Positions 1-7,138 are shown, numbered from the stretch's first letter. The stretch: 7,435 bases of DNA from JAFGQJ01 sp964588525 (GCA_964588525.1 CAZPQC010000169.1:1-7435), one strand, 5' to 3'. A program made the numbers and translations. The notes: generated by a model from the letters alone, not told the origin.

Positions 1-581
1 TCCTCGCCCTCCATGAACTCCTCGATCACCACCTTTTCCCCGGCGGCGCCGAACACCTTCTCCCCCATCATCCGTTCCAGGGCCAGTACGGCCTGCCTCC
101 GGTTCGCGCAGACGATCGATCCCTTACCCGCGGCAAGACCGGCTGCCTTGACCACCACCGGTCCCTCGGCAAGCGCCTCCACATGCTTCCTGGCAGCGGC
201 AAGCTCCTCGAACACGGAGAACCCCGGGCCGGGAATCTGATGGCGCGCCATGAAATCCCGGGCGTAGGCCTTGTCCGCCTCCAGGGCGGCGGCGGCTCGT
301 GAGGGACCGAAGATCGCCAGTCCCTCCCGCTGGAAGGCATCCACCAATCCGGCGCACAGCGGAGCCTCCGGTCCTACGACAGTCAGATCGATGCGCTGCT
401 TCCGGGCGAATCCGGCCAGCTCGGCGAACCCGCCTTCCGCCATCACGTCGATCGGCACGTTCCCCGGTGTTCCGGCGTTCCCCGGCGCCGTGTGCACGGC
501 CTCGACCTCCCCGCTCCGTGCCAGAAAGGTAGCCAGGGCGTGTTCTCTGCCGCCGCCGCCCACAACCAGCACTCTTGCCAT
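1..581 (-). CDS. purD: Phosphoribosylamine--glycine ligase (GAR synthetase), N-terminal part, cut by window edge
   Basis: This cytosolic ATP-grasp enzyme joins glycine to 5-phosphoribosylamine, giving GAR (step 2 of purine synthesis). About 193 codons are present; the family is usually about 420-430 residues, so over half lies beyond position 1. Visible marks are the N-terminal GGGGREHAL (residues 8-16), PGNAGT (33-38), VVGPEAPL (68-75), FGPS followed by AAALEADKAYARDFM (91-111), the ATP-grasp loop KAAGLAAGKG (145-154) and EEFMEGE (187-193). The ATG at 581-579 is chosen because it gives the canonical start MARVLVVGGGG, has a GGAGGAG ribosome site 5 bases upstream, and shares its A with the purN stop (TGATG). 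It is the last gene of the operon seen here. One oddity is that the usual KADGLAAGKG has Ala in place of Asp. The family call is very secure. Confidence 0.96.
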   Translation of the reverse strand, partial: MARVLVVGGGGREHALATFLARSGEVEAVHTAPGNAGTPGNVPIDVMAEGGFAELAGFARKQRIDLTVVGPEAPLCAGLVDAFQREGLAIFGPSRAAAALEADKAYARDFMARHQIPGPGFSVFEELAAARKHVEALAEGPVVVKAAGLAAGKGSIVCANRRQAVLALERMMGEKVFGAAGEKVVIEEFMEGE

Positions 582-1513
582 CACTGCTCCTCCAACTGTT
601 GTTCCGCCGTTTTTTCGTCCTGCAAAAACAGATCCTCTACCGGCGCCCCGTCCAGAAGGATGCTGCCGCTGGAATTTCCGGAGTACGTCCGTCCGGCAAG
701 CCGGCCCGAGCGCATCAGCGCCGCGACCCGGTCCAGGGTGCGGGGGAACTCGATCCAGTCGCCCAGCTGCTTGAGCCGCTCCTGCACCGCTCTGGAGTGG
801 GTCACCAGCAAACTCGACGCCAGTTCCGGGTCGTCCCCGGTACGTACGGCACGAATCACATCCCTAAGCTGGACGCCCTCGGGCAGGATATTGTCGGGCG
901 TAGTCCCTGCGGGCAGATCGATCCGCACCCCACGGGACACCCGGGCAATAGGGCCGCCGTCCAGCTCGGCCGTGACCAGGTGGGTGGTGGAATGAACCGA
1001 GCGCTCACCGGCCAGTGTGGCCTTGGCCGTGGGAACCCAACCCAGCCCGATGTAGCGCCTCCGGCCGCGGGAATCCCGCACCCGCAGATCGCCGGGATGC
1101 ACGTTGAGCACGATGTAGTTCCGGCAGAGAAAAGGCGCTATCACCCAGTCGTAGCCGGCCAGGGCTACCAGCCGCACCCCGTACCTGCGCAGGATCCCGT
1201 CTGTACGGCGGTCGAAGCGCTCGCGCCGGCTCGAGTCTTTGAGCTTTACCCGATCCTCCTGGCCGAGTCCCTGCTCCGGGTGGGGAACGCCGAAAAATGA
1301 ATAGATGTCGTTGAGCTCGGCCGGCACGCCGTGATCCTCGGCGATCCGCCGGTAGTTGGAGCCTGGATTGTCCGAAACGATCAGGCGGATCTCGTAGTCG
1401 GGTTCGGACCGGCCGGGGGGTACGTACTCGAGCAGTTTCCGGGCATTGGACCCGGTTCCGCTCATCAGGATTGCAGCCGGAATTCTACCCCGGTGTGATC
1501 CCGCATCGGCCAT
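581..1513 (-). CDS. purN: Phosphoribosylglycinamide formyltransferase, long atypical form
   Basis: This formyltransferase would pass a formyl group from 10-formyltetrahydrofolate to GAR, making FGAR (step 3). It shows the Rossmann-like start AAILMSGTGSN, then GVRLVALAGYDWVIAPF, NVHPGDL and THLVTAELDGGPI. Counted from a GTG at 1516, the family's Asn-His-Asp triad maps to N138, H140 and D186. The ATG at 1513 is preferred (310 residues): it shares its A with the purQ stop (TGATG) and follows a purine-rich GGAGAGGGG. The GTG one codon upstream is possible. The protein is about 100 residues longer than usual PurN (about 190-215). It has an insertion before the FD helix (about 71-100), an Arg-rich stretch where HPSLLP usually continues (about 144-160), and an extended C-terminal half (about 200-311). 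The operon position, between purQ and purD, supports the GAR role; a related formyltransferase subfamily is the alternative. Confidence 0.88.
   Translation of the reverse strand: MADAGSHRGRIPAAILMSGTGSNARKLLEYVPPGRSEPDYEIRLIVSDNPGSNYRRIAEDHGVPAELNDIYSFFGVPHPEQGLGQEDRVKLKDSSRRERFDRRTDGILRRYGVRLVALAGYDWVIAPFLCRNYIVLNVHPGDLRVRDSRGRRRYIGLGWVPTAKATLAGERSVHSTTHLVTAELDGGPIARVSRGVRIDLPAGTTPDNILPEGVQLRDVIRAVRTGDDPELASSLLVTHSRAVQERLKQLGDWIEFPRTLDRVAALMRSGRLAGRTYSGNSSGSILLDGAPVEDLFLQDEKTAEQQLEEQ
587..593 (-). promoter_or_regulatory. Ribosome binding site of purD
   Basis: On the minus strand this reads GGAGGAG, 5 bases before the purD ATG, and lies inside the last codons of purN (Leu-Glu-Glu-Gln). It fixes the purD start and indicates that purD is translated by reinitiation or coupled to purN. 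Confidence 0.8.
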
Positions 1514-2564
1514 CACGTCCCCTCTCCCGACCGTTTCCCCGGCCCCAGGCCGGCTTCGGCCCTCAGGTGGGTCACGGCGTTGCGAAAGATCGCCAGCCCC
1601 TCCCCCTCCGAAGGCAAGGAGCGGCCCCCCGCCGACTCCCGGGTCCAGGAGGGGTGATTGTACGGAGAGATGTAGCCTTCCGGATGGGGCATGAGCCCAA
1701 AGATCAGGCCGGTCGCATCGCAGACCGCGGCAATGGCCCGCTGGGAACCGTTGGGATTTGCCGGGTAGTCCTGGGCCGGCACGCCTTCCGGAGTGGCGTA
1801 GCGGGCCACCACCTGGTTGTTCCCCTCCAGATCGTCCAGACGTTCCTCCTCCGCCATGAAGTACTTCCCCTCTCCGTGGCGCACCGGCAGGAACAGACGC
1901 TTCAATCCGCGGGTCCAGATGCAGGGAGAATCCGGATTGACGGCCAGATGCACCCAGCGGTCCTCGAACCTGCCCGAGTCATTGATCATGATCGTAGCTA
2001 TTCGGTTCCAGGGATCTTGGCGCGCTTCGGCGGCGGACCTTGCCCCCGGCATAGTGCCCGATCCCCCCGGCNNNNNNNNNNNNNNNNNNNNNNNNNNNNN
2101 NNNNNNNNNNNNNNNNNNNNNNNNNNNNNNNNNNNNNNNNNNNNNNNNNNNNNNNNNNNNNNNNNNNNNNNCGGCATAGTGCCCGATCCCCCCGGCCCGC
2201 CCAACAGGATGCCGGGGAGGATGCCCATCTTCACCAGGGTCTGAAATCCGTTGCAGATGCCGATGATCGGCTTGCGTTGCCCGATGAAGCTCTGCAGGTC
2301 ATCCCGGAGGGTATGGCGAAAGCGAGCGGCTTGTACGGTTCCTGCCCCCAGGTGGTCGCCGTTGGAAAACCCGCCGATGAAGGCCAGAGCGTCATATTCC
2401 TCCAGTCTCCTGTTGCGCCTCAGGATATCGCTGATATGGACGAGCTGCGGGTCCGCCCCGGCCAGGGCGAAGGCCCAGGCGGTTTCCCGTTCGCAGTTCA
2501 AGCCGTCCCCGGTGATGATCAGCACCCCTGGTTTGAAGGAGCGATCCGGCTTCTCAGAGCCCAC
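1513..2564 (-). CDS. purQ: FGAM synthase glutaminase subunit, interrupted by an assembly gap
   Basis: This class I glutamine amidotransferase releases ammonia from glutamine for PurL (step 4). Before the gap are VLIITGDGLNCERETA, the oxyanion-side FIGGFSNGDHLGAG, and the nucleophile Cys104 in GICNGFQTLVKMG. After it come INDSGRFEDRW, VRHGEGKYF and the catalytic His-Glu pair in LMPHPEG. The 100 N at 2072-2171 split the gene, and as written the two halves are in different frames. Identical 25-base ends flank the N. Removing one copy plus the N (125 bases) puts both halves in one frame and gives about 308 residues, longer than the roughly 225-270 of stand-alone PurQ. The GTG start at 2564 overlaps the purL end by 11 bases and has AAGGAG 7 bases upstream. 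The gene is probably intact in the organism; the segment around residues 121-150 is uncertain. Confidence 0.93.
1519..1527 (-). promoter_or_regulatory. Ribosome binding site of purN
   Basis: The minus strand reads GGAGAGGGG, ending 5 bases before the ATG at 1513. This favours that ATG over the GTG at 1516, which would leave only 2 bases. It lies within the last codons of purQ. Confidence 0.6.
2047..2071. repeat. 25-base direct repeat, left copy at gap edge
   Basis: These 25 bases, beginning CGGCATAGTGCC and ending CCCCCCGGC, end exactly where the N run begins and are identical to 2172-2196. This is the pattern expected of two contig ends that overlap but were not merged. A true tandem repeat is the alternative. 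Confidence 0.9.
2072..2171. other. Assembly gap of 100 N inside purQ
   Basis: The run is exactly 100 N, the conventional size for a scaffold gap of unknown length. It lies in the coding sequence of purQ, in a Gly-rich segment between the Cys nucleophile and the SGRFEDRW motif. The flanking 25-base identity suggests its true length is zero or negative. Confidence 0.97.
2172..2196. repeat. 25-base direct repeat, right copy at gap edge
   Basis: Identical to 2047-2071 and starting at the first base after the N run. Merging the two copies restores the purQ frame, because 125 bases removed is the shift needed between the two half-frames. Confidence 0.9.
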
Positions 2565-5553
2565 GGAGCCGCTCCTTCCAGGCAGCTTTCAGAGCCGGCA
2601 GATCCCGATCCAGGATTACCCCACCCGCACGTCCGCGGATACGCAGCCGCTTCTCCTCGGTCACCGTACCGATGCGGGCGAAGGGGTGAGCAGCCATGGA
2701 CTCCTCGAAGGCCTGCCTCTTTTCCGGCGAAACCGTGACCGCAAAGCGCCCGTTGGATTCGGAGAACAGCAGCGAGGCGTCGGCGGCGGCATCCCCGGGA
2801 ACCAGGGCCAGGTCCGCCTCCAGGCCGAGCTCCCCGGCGAAGGCCTTGCGAAGCAGAGCCACGGCCAGTCCCCCCATCGCCGGAGCGTGGCAGGAGCGCA
2901 CCAGCCGTTTCGTCATGGCTGCGTGTAGTGCTGCGTACAACCCCCTCGCCTTTTCCGCATCCACCCTGGGCACGCCGTTGCCGATGTAGGCCCGGCCCCT
3001 GGTGGTCTCCCCGTAGTAGCGGTAGAACTCCGATCCGCCCAGCTCCTCTCCGGTCTCCCCCAGAACGTACAGCAGATCCCCCGGCTCTTTCAGATCCAGG
3101 GTCACGGCCCTGCTCACCTCCGGGAGCCGGCCCAGGACCGAGACCAGCAAAGTGGGAGGAACGGAGATGGGCGGATCTGTCAGGGTGCAGTCATTGGACA
3201 TGCTGTCCTTGCCCGAGATCAGCGGCACCCCGTAGGCCTTGCAGAAATCGTACAGCCCCTGGCAGGCCCGGACCAGCTGGGCCAGCTTGTGGGAACGCTC
3301 CGGCATGCTCTCCTTGACCACGTTGGGCCAGCAGAAGTTGTCCAGGGCGGAGATGAACCCCGGATCCCCGCCCACGCTGACCAGCCGCCGCACGGCCAGA
3401 TCCAGGGCGGAGGCGGCCATCCAGTAGGTGTCGATATCCGAGTAGAATGGATTGATTCCTTCGCTGAGCACGATCCCCTCGATTCGGCCGAAGGCGGAGG
3501 GAGCGCCGTACTCGGCAACCAGAACCGCGGCATCGCTGGGCACGTCGAATCTCCGGCCTACGAACGGTTTGATGACGCTCCGCCCCTGGACCTCATGATC
3601 GTACTGCCGGGCCTTCTCCTCCCCGGAGCAGATGTTGAGGCGCCGCAGCATCTGCTCCAGGCAGGCACCGAAATCCTCGATTTCAACGGCGGGCTCCTCG
3701 CGGGTCTTGGGGTTGAAAACCGCCTCCAGATGGTAGGGGGGATCTCCGTGATGCAGGAACTCCAGATCCAGGTAGGCAACGGTCCGGTCGCCGTGGCGGA
3801 CGTGGAACTTTCCGTCGTTCGTGAAGCTGCCCAGAACCGTCGACTCCACCCCCCTCAGCTCCGAAAGCTCCTGGTACTCCGCCAGTTTTTCCCGGGGCAC
3901 GGCCAGGGTCATCCGCTCCTGGGCCTCGGAGACCAGGATTTCCCAGGGATTCAGACCCTGATACTTGAGAGGTACCCGGGCCAGGTCGATGCGGCATCCC
4001 CCGCTCAAGGTGGCCATCTCCCCGACCGAGGAGCTCAGGCCCCCGGCGCCGTTGTCGGTGAGGGTTCGATACAGGAGGCGATCCCGGGCCTCCAGCAGCA
4101 TGTCGGTCATCCGCTTCTGGGTGATGGGATCCCCGATCTGAACCGCCTGCACCGGGCTCGAGGCGTGCAGCTCCTCAGAACTGAAGGTGGCGCCGTGGAT
4201 GCCGTCCTTGCCCACCCGGCCGCCCACCATGACCACCGCATCCCGCGGCAGAATCCGCTTTTCCGTGGAAGGAACCCCCCGGATCGACAGGGGCATCTCC
4301 CCCAGGGTGCCGCAAAACACCAGGGGCTTGCCCAGGTAGCGATCCTCGAACAGCTCCCAGCCGCGGGCATAGGGGATCCCGCTCTGGTTTCCCCCCTCGA
4401 TCACGCCCCGGTGCACCCCGTCACGGATCCGGAGGGGATGGAGCAGGCCGCTGGGCATCTCCTCGGGGGTCATCTCGGGATTGCCGAGACAGTAGCCCCA
4501 CACGTTGGCGATCAGGTGGGCCCCGAGTCCCGTGCCGAAGGGATCCCGGTTGACCCCGACGATACCCGTCATGGCGCCGCCGTAGGGATCCAGAGCGCTG
4601 GGGCTGTTGTGGGTTTCCACCTTGTAGACCAGGGCGAGCCGATCGTTGAAGCGGATCACCCCTGCGTTGTCGCTGAACACGCTCAGAAGCCAGGGACTGG
4701 CCAGCTCCTCGGTGACTTTGCGTATGTAGCTCTTGAACAGGGAGTCGATGGTCAACTGCCGGCCGTTTCCGTCCCGGTACTCGATCACCCCGTTGAAGAC
4801 CTTGTGGTGGCAGTGCTCCGACCAGGTCTGGGCCAGGGCTTCCAGCTCCACGTCGGTGGGATTCGCCGTCAAGCCGACCCCCCGCCGCTCGGCCCGGATC
4901 TCGGGCCGGCGAAAGTGCTCCCGGATGGCCCGCATCTCCTCCAGGTTCAAGGCCAGGATCCGCCGCCGGCTGATCTCCATCAATCGGTCGTCCGACACCT
5001 CCAGGTCTATCTCTTCAACGACCGGCTCATGGGCCTCATGGACCCGAGGAGAGCTGACCCGGGGGCCCAGTTCCAGCCACTCCTCGTAGGTCTGGATCGA
5101 CACGGTTTCGATCAGGTCATTGGCCAGAAGCTCCCGGGCGATGCGCCGCCCCTGATCCTGATCCACCCCTTCGAGCAGGTATTGGGTGGAGGTAAACACC
5201 CCCTCCTCTGCAGCCAGCTCCCTGCGGACAAGCTCGCCGAGCGCAAGGGCCGCGGTATGCCCGACGTTGTCGGTGACTCCGGGCCGGAAGCTTACAATGA
5301 CTGAAAGATCGAAAGGCCCGGCCTCCAGGTTGCCGTTCACCCGGTACCGTTGGATCACCGGATCGCAAAAAAGCTCCCGGGCCGCCATCGAGATCTGGCT
5401 CTCGGTCAGCTGCGCCTCGATCCGGTAGAGCGCACGGGTCTCCACCCGCCGCACCGGGATCCCCAGATGATCCCGGATCTTCTTCGCCGTGGCCAGACCG
5501 AAGGGATCGTCGATCCCCGGCTTCAGCGCCACCTGGATGAGCCAGCCGTTCAC
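2554..5553 (-). CDS. purL: FGAM synthase with two N-terminal PurS-like repeats fused to PurL
   Basis: This enzyme turns FGAR, ATP and ammonia into FGAM (step 4), with PurQ supplying ammonia. The 999 residues hold two PurS-like repeats, about 1-75 (VALKPGIDDP) and 81-160 (IVSFRPGVTDNVG), then a linker, then the paired AIR-synthase-like halves. Catalytic-core motifs are TWSEHCHHKVF (243-253), KVETHNSPSALDPYGG (311-326), GDPITQKRM (474-482), DNGAGGLSSSVGEMA (500-514), SEAQERM (542-548), SALDNFCWPN (735-744), LISGKDSMSND (778-788), HAPAMGGLAVAL (889-900) and LFSESNGRF (929-937). There is no C-terminal glutaminase. It is thus between small PurL (about 740 residues, separate PurS) and large PurL (about 1300, glutaminase fused). 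The GTG start at 5553 overlaps the purM stop as GTGA; no strong ribosome site is seen, so coupling is likely. No separate purS lies nearby, as the fusion predicts. Confidence 0.97.
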   Translation of the reverse strand: MNGWLIQVALKPGIDDPFGLATAKKIRDHLGIPVRRVETRALYRIEAQLTESQISMAARELFCDPVIQRYRVNGNLEAGPFDLSVIVSFRPGVTDNVGHTAALALGELVRRELAAEEGVFTSTQYLLEGVDQDQGRRIARELLANDLIETVSIQTYEEWLELGPRVSSPRVHEAHEPVVEEIDLEVSDDRLMEISRRRILALNLEEMRAIREHFRRPEIRAERRGVGLTANPTDVELEALAQTWSEHCHHKVFNGVIEYRDGNGRQLTIDSLFKSYIRKVTEELASPWLLSVFSDNAGVIRFNDRLALVYKVETHNSPSALDPYGGAMTGIVGVNRDPFGTGLGAHLIANVWGYCLGNPEMTPEEMPSGLLHPLRIRDGVHRGVIEGGNQSGIPYARGWELFEDRYLGKPLVFCGTLGEMPLSIRGVPSTEKRILPRDAVVMVGGRVGKDGIHGATFSSEELHASSPVQAVQIGDPITQKRMTDMLLEARDRLLYRTLTDNGAGGLSSSVGEMATLSGGCRIDLARVPLKYQGLNPWEILVSEAQERMTLAVPREKLAEYQELSELRGVESTVLGSFTNDGKFHVRHGDRTVAYLDLEFLHHGDPPYHLEAVFNPKTREEPAVEIEDFGACLEQMLRRLNICSGEEKARQYDHEVQGRSVIKPFVGRRFDVPSDAAVLVAEYGAPSAFGRIEGIVLSEGINPFYSDIDTYWMAASALDLAVRRLVSVGGDPGFISALDNFCWPNVVKESMPERSHKLAQLVRACQGLYDFCKAYGVPLISGKDSMSNDCTLTDPPISVPPTLLVSVLGRLPEVSRAVTLDLKEPGDLLYVLGETGEELGGSEFYRYYGETTRGRAYIGNGVPRVDAEKARGLYAALHAAMTKRLVRSCHAPAMGGLAVALLRKAFAGELGLEADLALVPGDAAADASLLFSESNGRFAVTVSPEKRQAFEESMAAHPFARIGTVTEEKRLRIRGRAGGVILDRDLPALKAAWKERLRGL
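2572..2577 (-). promoter_or_regulatory. Ribosome binding site of purQ
   Basis: The minus strand reads AAGGAG, 7 bases before the GTG at 2564, inside the final codons of purL (Trp-Lys-Glu-Arg). It supports the GTG start, which otherwise would be hard to choose because purQ lacks an early ATG. Confidence 0.7.
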
Positions 5554-7058
5554 AGCAGCACCACCCGCCCGTTCCGGCCCGCCGGCTCCCGGGCCGACGA
5601 TTCGGGCGGCAGGTCAACCACCCGTCCGATCACCAGAGCCGGAATTCCGCCGTCCCGAATTCTGCCGAGGATCCGCTCGCCCTGATCCGGGGCCGCGACC
5701 AGAACCAGTCCGATCCCCATGTTGAAGCTTTCGTACATCCCCTTGCCCACCGAATCCAGCCGGGGGATGTTGCCGCAGCGGCGAATCAGCTCGAAGATCG
5801 GCGGCGGCTGCCAGCTGTCCAGCAGGATTTCGGCACGGACCGTGCCCGGCAGGATACGCTCGATATTGTCCTTAAGCCCGCCTCCGGTGATGTGGGCGAT
5901 CCCTTTGAGCGCCGCCGCCGTTTCCGGGTCCGCCAGCAGGGGCAGAACCGCCGGAGCGTAATTCCGGTGAGGCTCCAGCAGGACTTCACCCAGGGTGCCG
6001 CCGAGCTCGGGGATCAGCTGATCCAGACCCAGGGCGCCGCGCTCCAGCAGCGCCTTGCGGGCCAGGGAGTATCCGTTGGTGTGCAGTCCGGAGGAAGCCA
6101 GGCCGATCAGCAGATCCCCCGGCCGAATCGCATCCCCCTGGATCAGCCGATCCGCCTCCACCGCCCCGACGATCGCCCCGCAGACGTCGATCTCCCCGGG
6201 ACGATAGAGGGACGGTTTCTCGGCCACCAGGCAATCGAAAAGCACCAGGTCGTTGTCGTGGCAGCACTGCCGGGCGGCGGCGATCAGCGGCTCGATCAGC
6301 TGTTCATCCCTGCGCCGGCAGCCGACATAGAGCATCAGGCCGATTCCGCGGGCTCCCTGGCAGAGGATGTCGTCCAGGGAGTGGTGGATGATATCCAGGG
6401 CCAGCCCCGGGGTCCGGCGGGCCATGACCCCGAGCTTGGTCTTGGTTCCGACCCCGTCCATACTGAACACCAGGGCCGCGTGCTGCGGGTCGAGAAGCCC
6501 GCGCAGATCGATGCACGGGGCTTCGGCCGCTTCCGCTTCGGCTGCTTCCGCTTCGGCCGCTTCCGCTTGGGCCGCTTTCGCTTCGCTGAGTGTAAACAGG
6601 GCGCCCACCACTTCCCAATTCTTCTCCAGGAAAACATCGGGCATCTCGGCGGTCTCCCCGCCGATGATGGGTATCTTCGGCGGAATCTCGAACTCCCTGG
6701 AAAAGATCTCCACCAGGTCCGCCGCTCGATCCGCATCCAGACGGGCCGCCGCCAGATAGTCCAGGAAGGCAAGGGGCAATTCAGAATCCGAAGCTCGGGA
6801 CCGGCACGACAGGGCGATCTCCCGGCTGGTCCCCTCCGGACCGCGCCCCCCAGTCGTGCTCAGCCGGCCCGCAAGTACCGGATTCTTGAGCCGTTGCGGG
6901 AGATCCTTCAGCCCGATAGCTCCGCCGAAAAGCCCGCCCCGGGTGAGCACCCGCTCGTTGTAGGTCCGCAGGGTCGAAGCCTGGATCCGTCGGTTCGCCT
7001 GGAGATTCGCCTCCACGTCGACACCGGAGCTCCGGTAGGTCAAAGATTCTTCGGACAT
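5550..7058 (-). CDS. purM: AIR synthase (FGAM cyclo-ligase), enlarged and internally rearranged
   Basis: It closes the imidazole ring of FGAM using ATP, yielding AIR (step 5). It has 502 residues against a usual 345-355. The start LTYRSSGVDVE and GGLFGG (41-46) are normal. The expected DGVGTK block is missing there: residues 62-96 are unlike the family. A FLDY...GGETAEMP block (98-140) then appears, followed by a linker of AEAAE repeats (about 161-180). DGVGTKTK (201-208) and LDDILCQGA (228-236) come next, with a second, degraded equivalent of the GGETAEMP block reading LVAEKPSLY (277-285). The C-terminal domain is orthodox: GLASSGLHTNGYS (319-331), HITGGGLKDNIERILP (389-404), MYESFNMGIG (441-450). 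The ATG at 7058 gives the canonical N-terminus; the ribosome site is weak. It is first in the operon. The assignment is secure from context and C-terminal motifs; the active-site arrangement is uncertain. Confidence 0.93.
   Translation of the reverse strand: MSEESLTYRSSGVDVEANLQANRRIQASTLRTYNERVLTRGGLFGGAIGLKDLPQRLKNPVLAGRLSTTGGRGPEGTSREIALSCRSRASDSELPLAFLDYLAAARLDADRAADLVEIFSREFEIPPKIPIIGGETAEMPDVFLEKNWEVVGALFTLSEAKAAQAEAAEAEAAEAEAAEAPCIDLRGLLDPQHAALVFSMDGVGTKTKLGVMARRTPGLALDIIHHSLDDILCQGARGIGLMLYVGCRRRDEQLIEPLIAAARQCCHDNDLVLFDCLVAEKPSLYRPGEIDVCGAIVGAVEADRLIQGDAIRPGDLLIGLASSGLHTNGYSLARKALLERGALGLDQLIPELGGTLGEVLLEPHRNYAPAVLPLLADPETAAALKGIAHITGGGLKDNIERILPGTVRAEILLDSWQPPPIFELIRRCGNIPRLDSVGKGMYESFNMGIGLVLVAAPDQGERILGRIRDGGIPALVIGRVVDLPPESSAREPAGRNGRVVLL
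6520..6579 (-). repeat. Four 15-bp tandem repeats encoding an Ala/Glu linker in PurM
   Basis: On the plus strand the unit is GCTTCGGCCGCTTCC. Copies 1 and 3 match it exactly, copy 2 differs by one base and copy 4 by two; a partial fifth unit follows to about 6586. In the gene it encodes repeated AEAAE. The unit length is a multiple of three, so copy-number change would lengthen or shorten the linker without a frameshift. It likely forms a flexible or helical spacer. Confidence 0.9.
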
Positions 7059-7138
7059 GGCGAATGATGCGCTTTCAGCACCGAGATTTTTTTTGGTTTA
7101 TTCCGGAAAATGAAGCAGTGCTGCCTGCCATGGTACTG

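Noticed and set aside
575..1300. A 241-codon plus-strand frame antisense to purN
   Set aside because: No domain was recognised, and the opposite strand carries clear formyltransferase motifs with coupled start and stop.
1513..2564. purQ as a frameshifted pseudogene
   Set aside because: The frame change lies exactly at the N gap and is fully accounted for by the 25-base duplication of contig ends. All catalytic residues are kept.
3289..5304. A 671-codon open frame on the plus strand
   Set aside because: It is antisense to purL, whose motifs are unmistakable. Its translation is rich in Gly, His, Pro and Gln with no recognisable domain, as expected of a shadow frame in GC-rich coding DNA.
6756..6880. 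A frameshift hiding a normal DGVGTK block in the first PurM module
   Set aside because: The other two minus-strand frames were read through this stretch. One meets a stop early and the other gives no AIR synthase motif.
5892..7067. A 391-codon open frame on the plus strand antisense to purM
   Set aside because: It mirrors purM, and its Arg/Phe/Gly repeat is just the complement of the Ala/Glu linker repeat. No family resemblance was seen.
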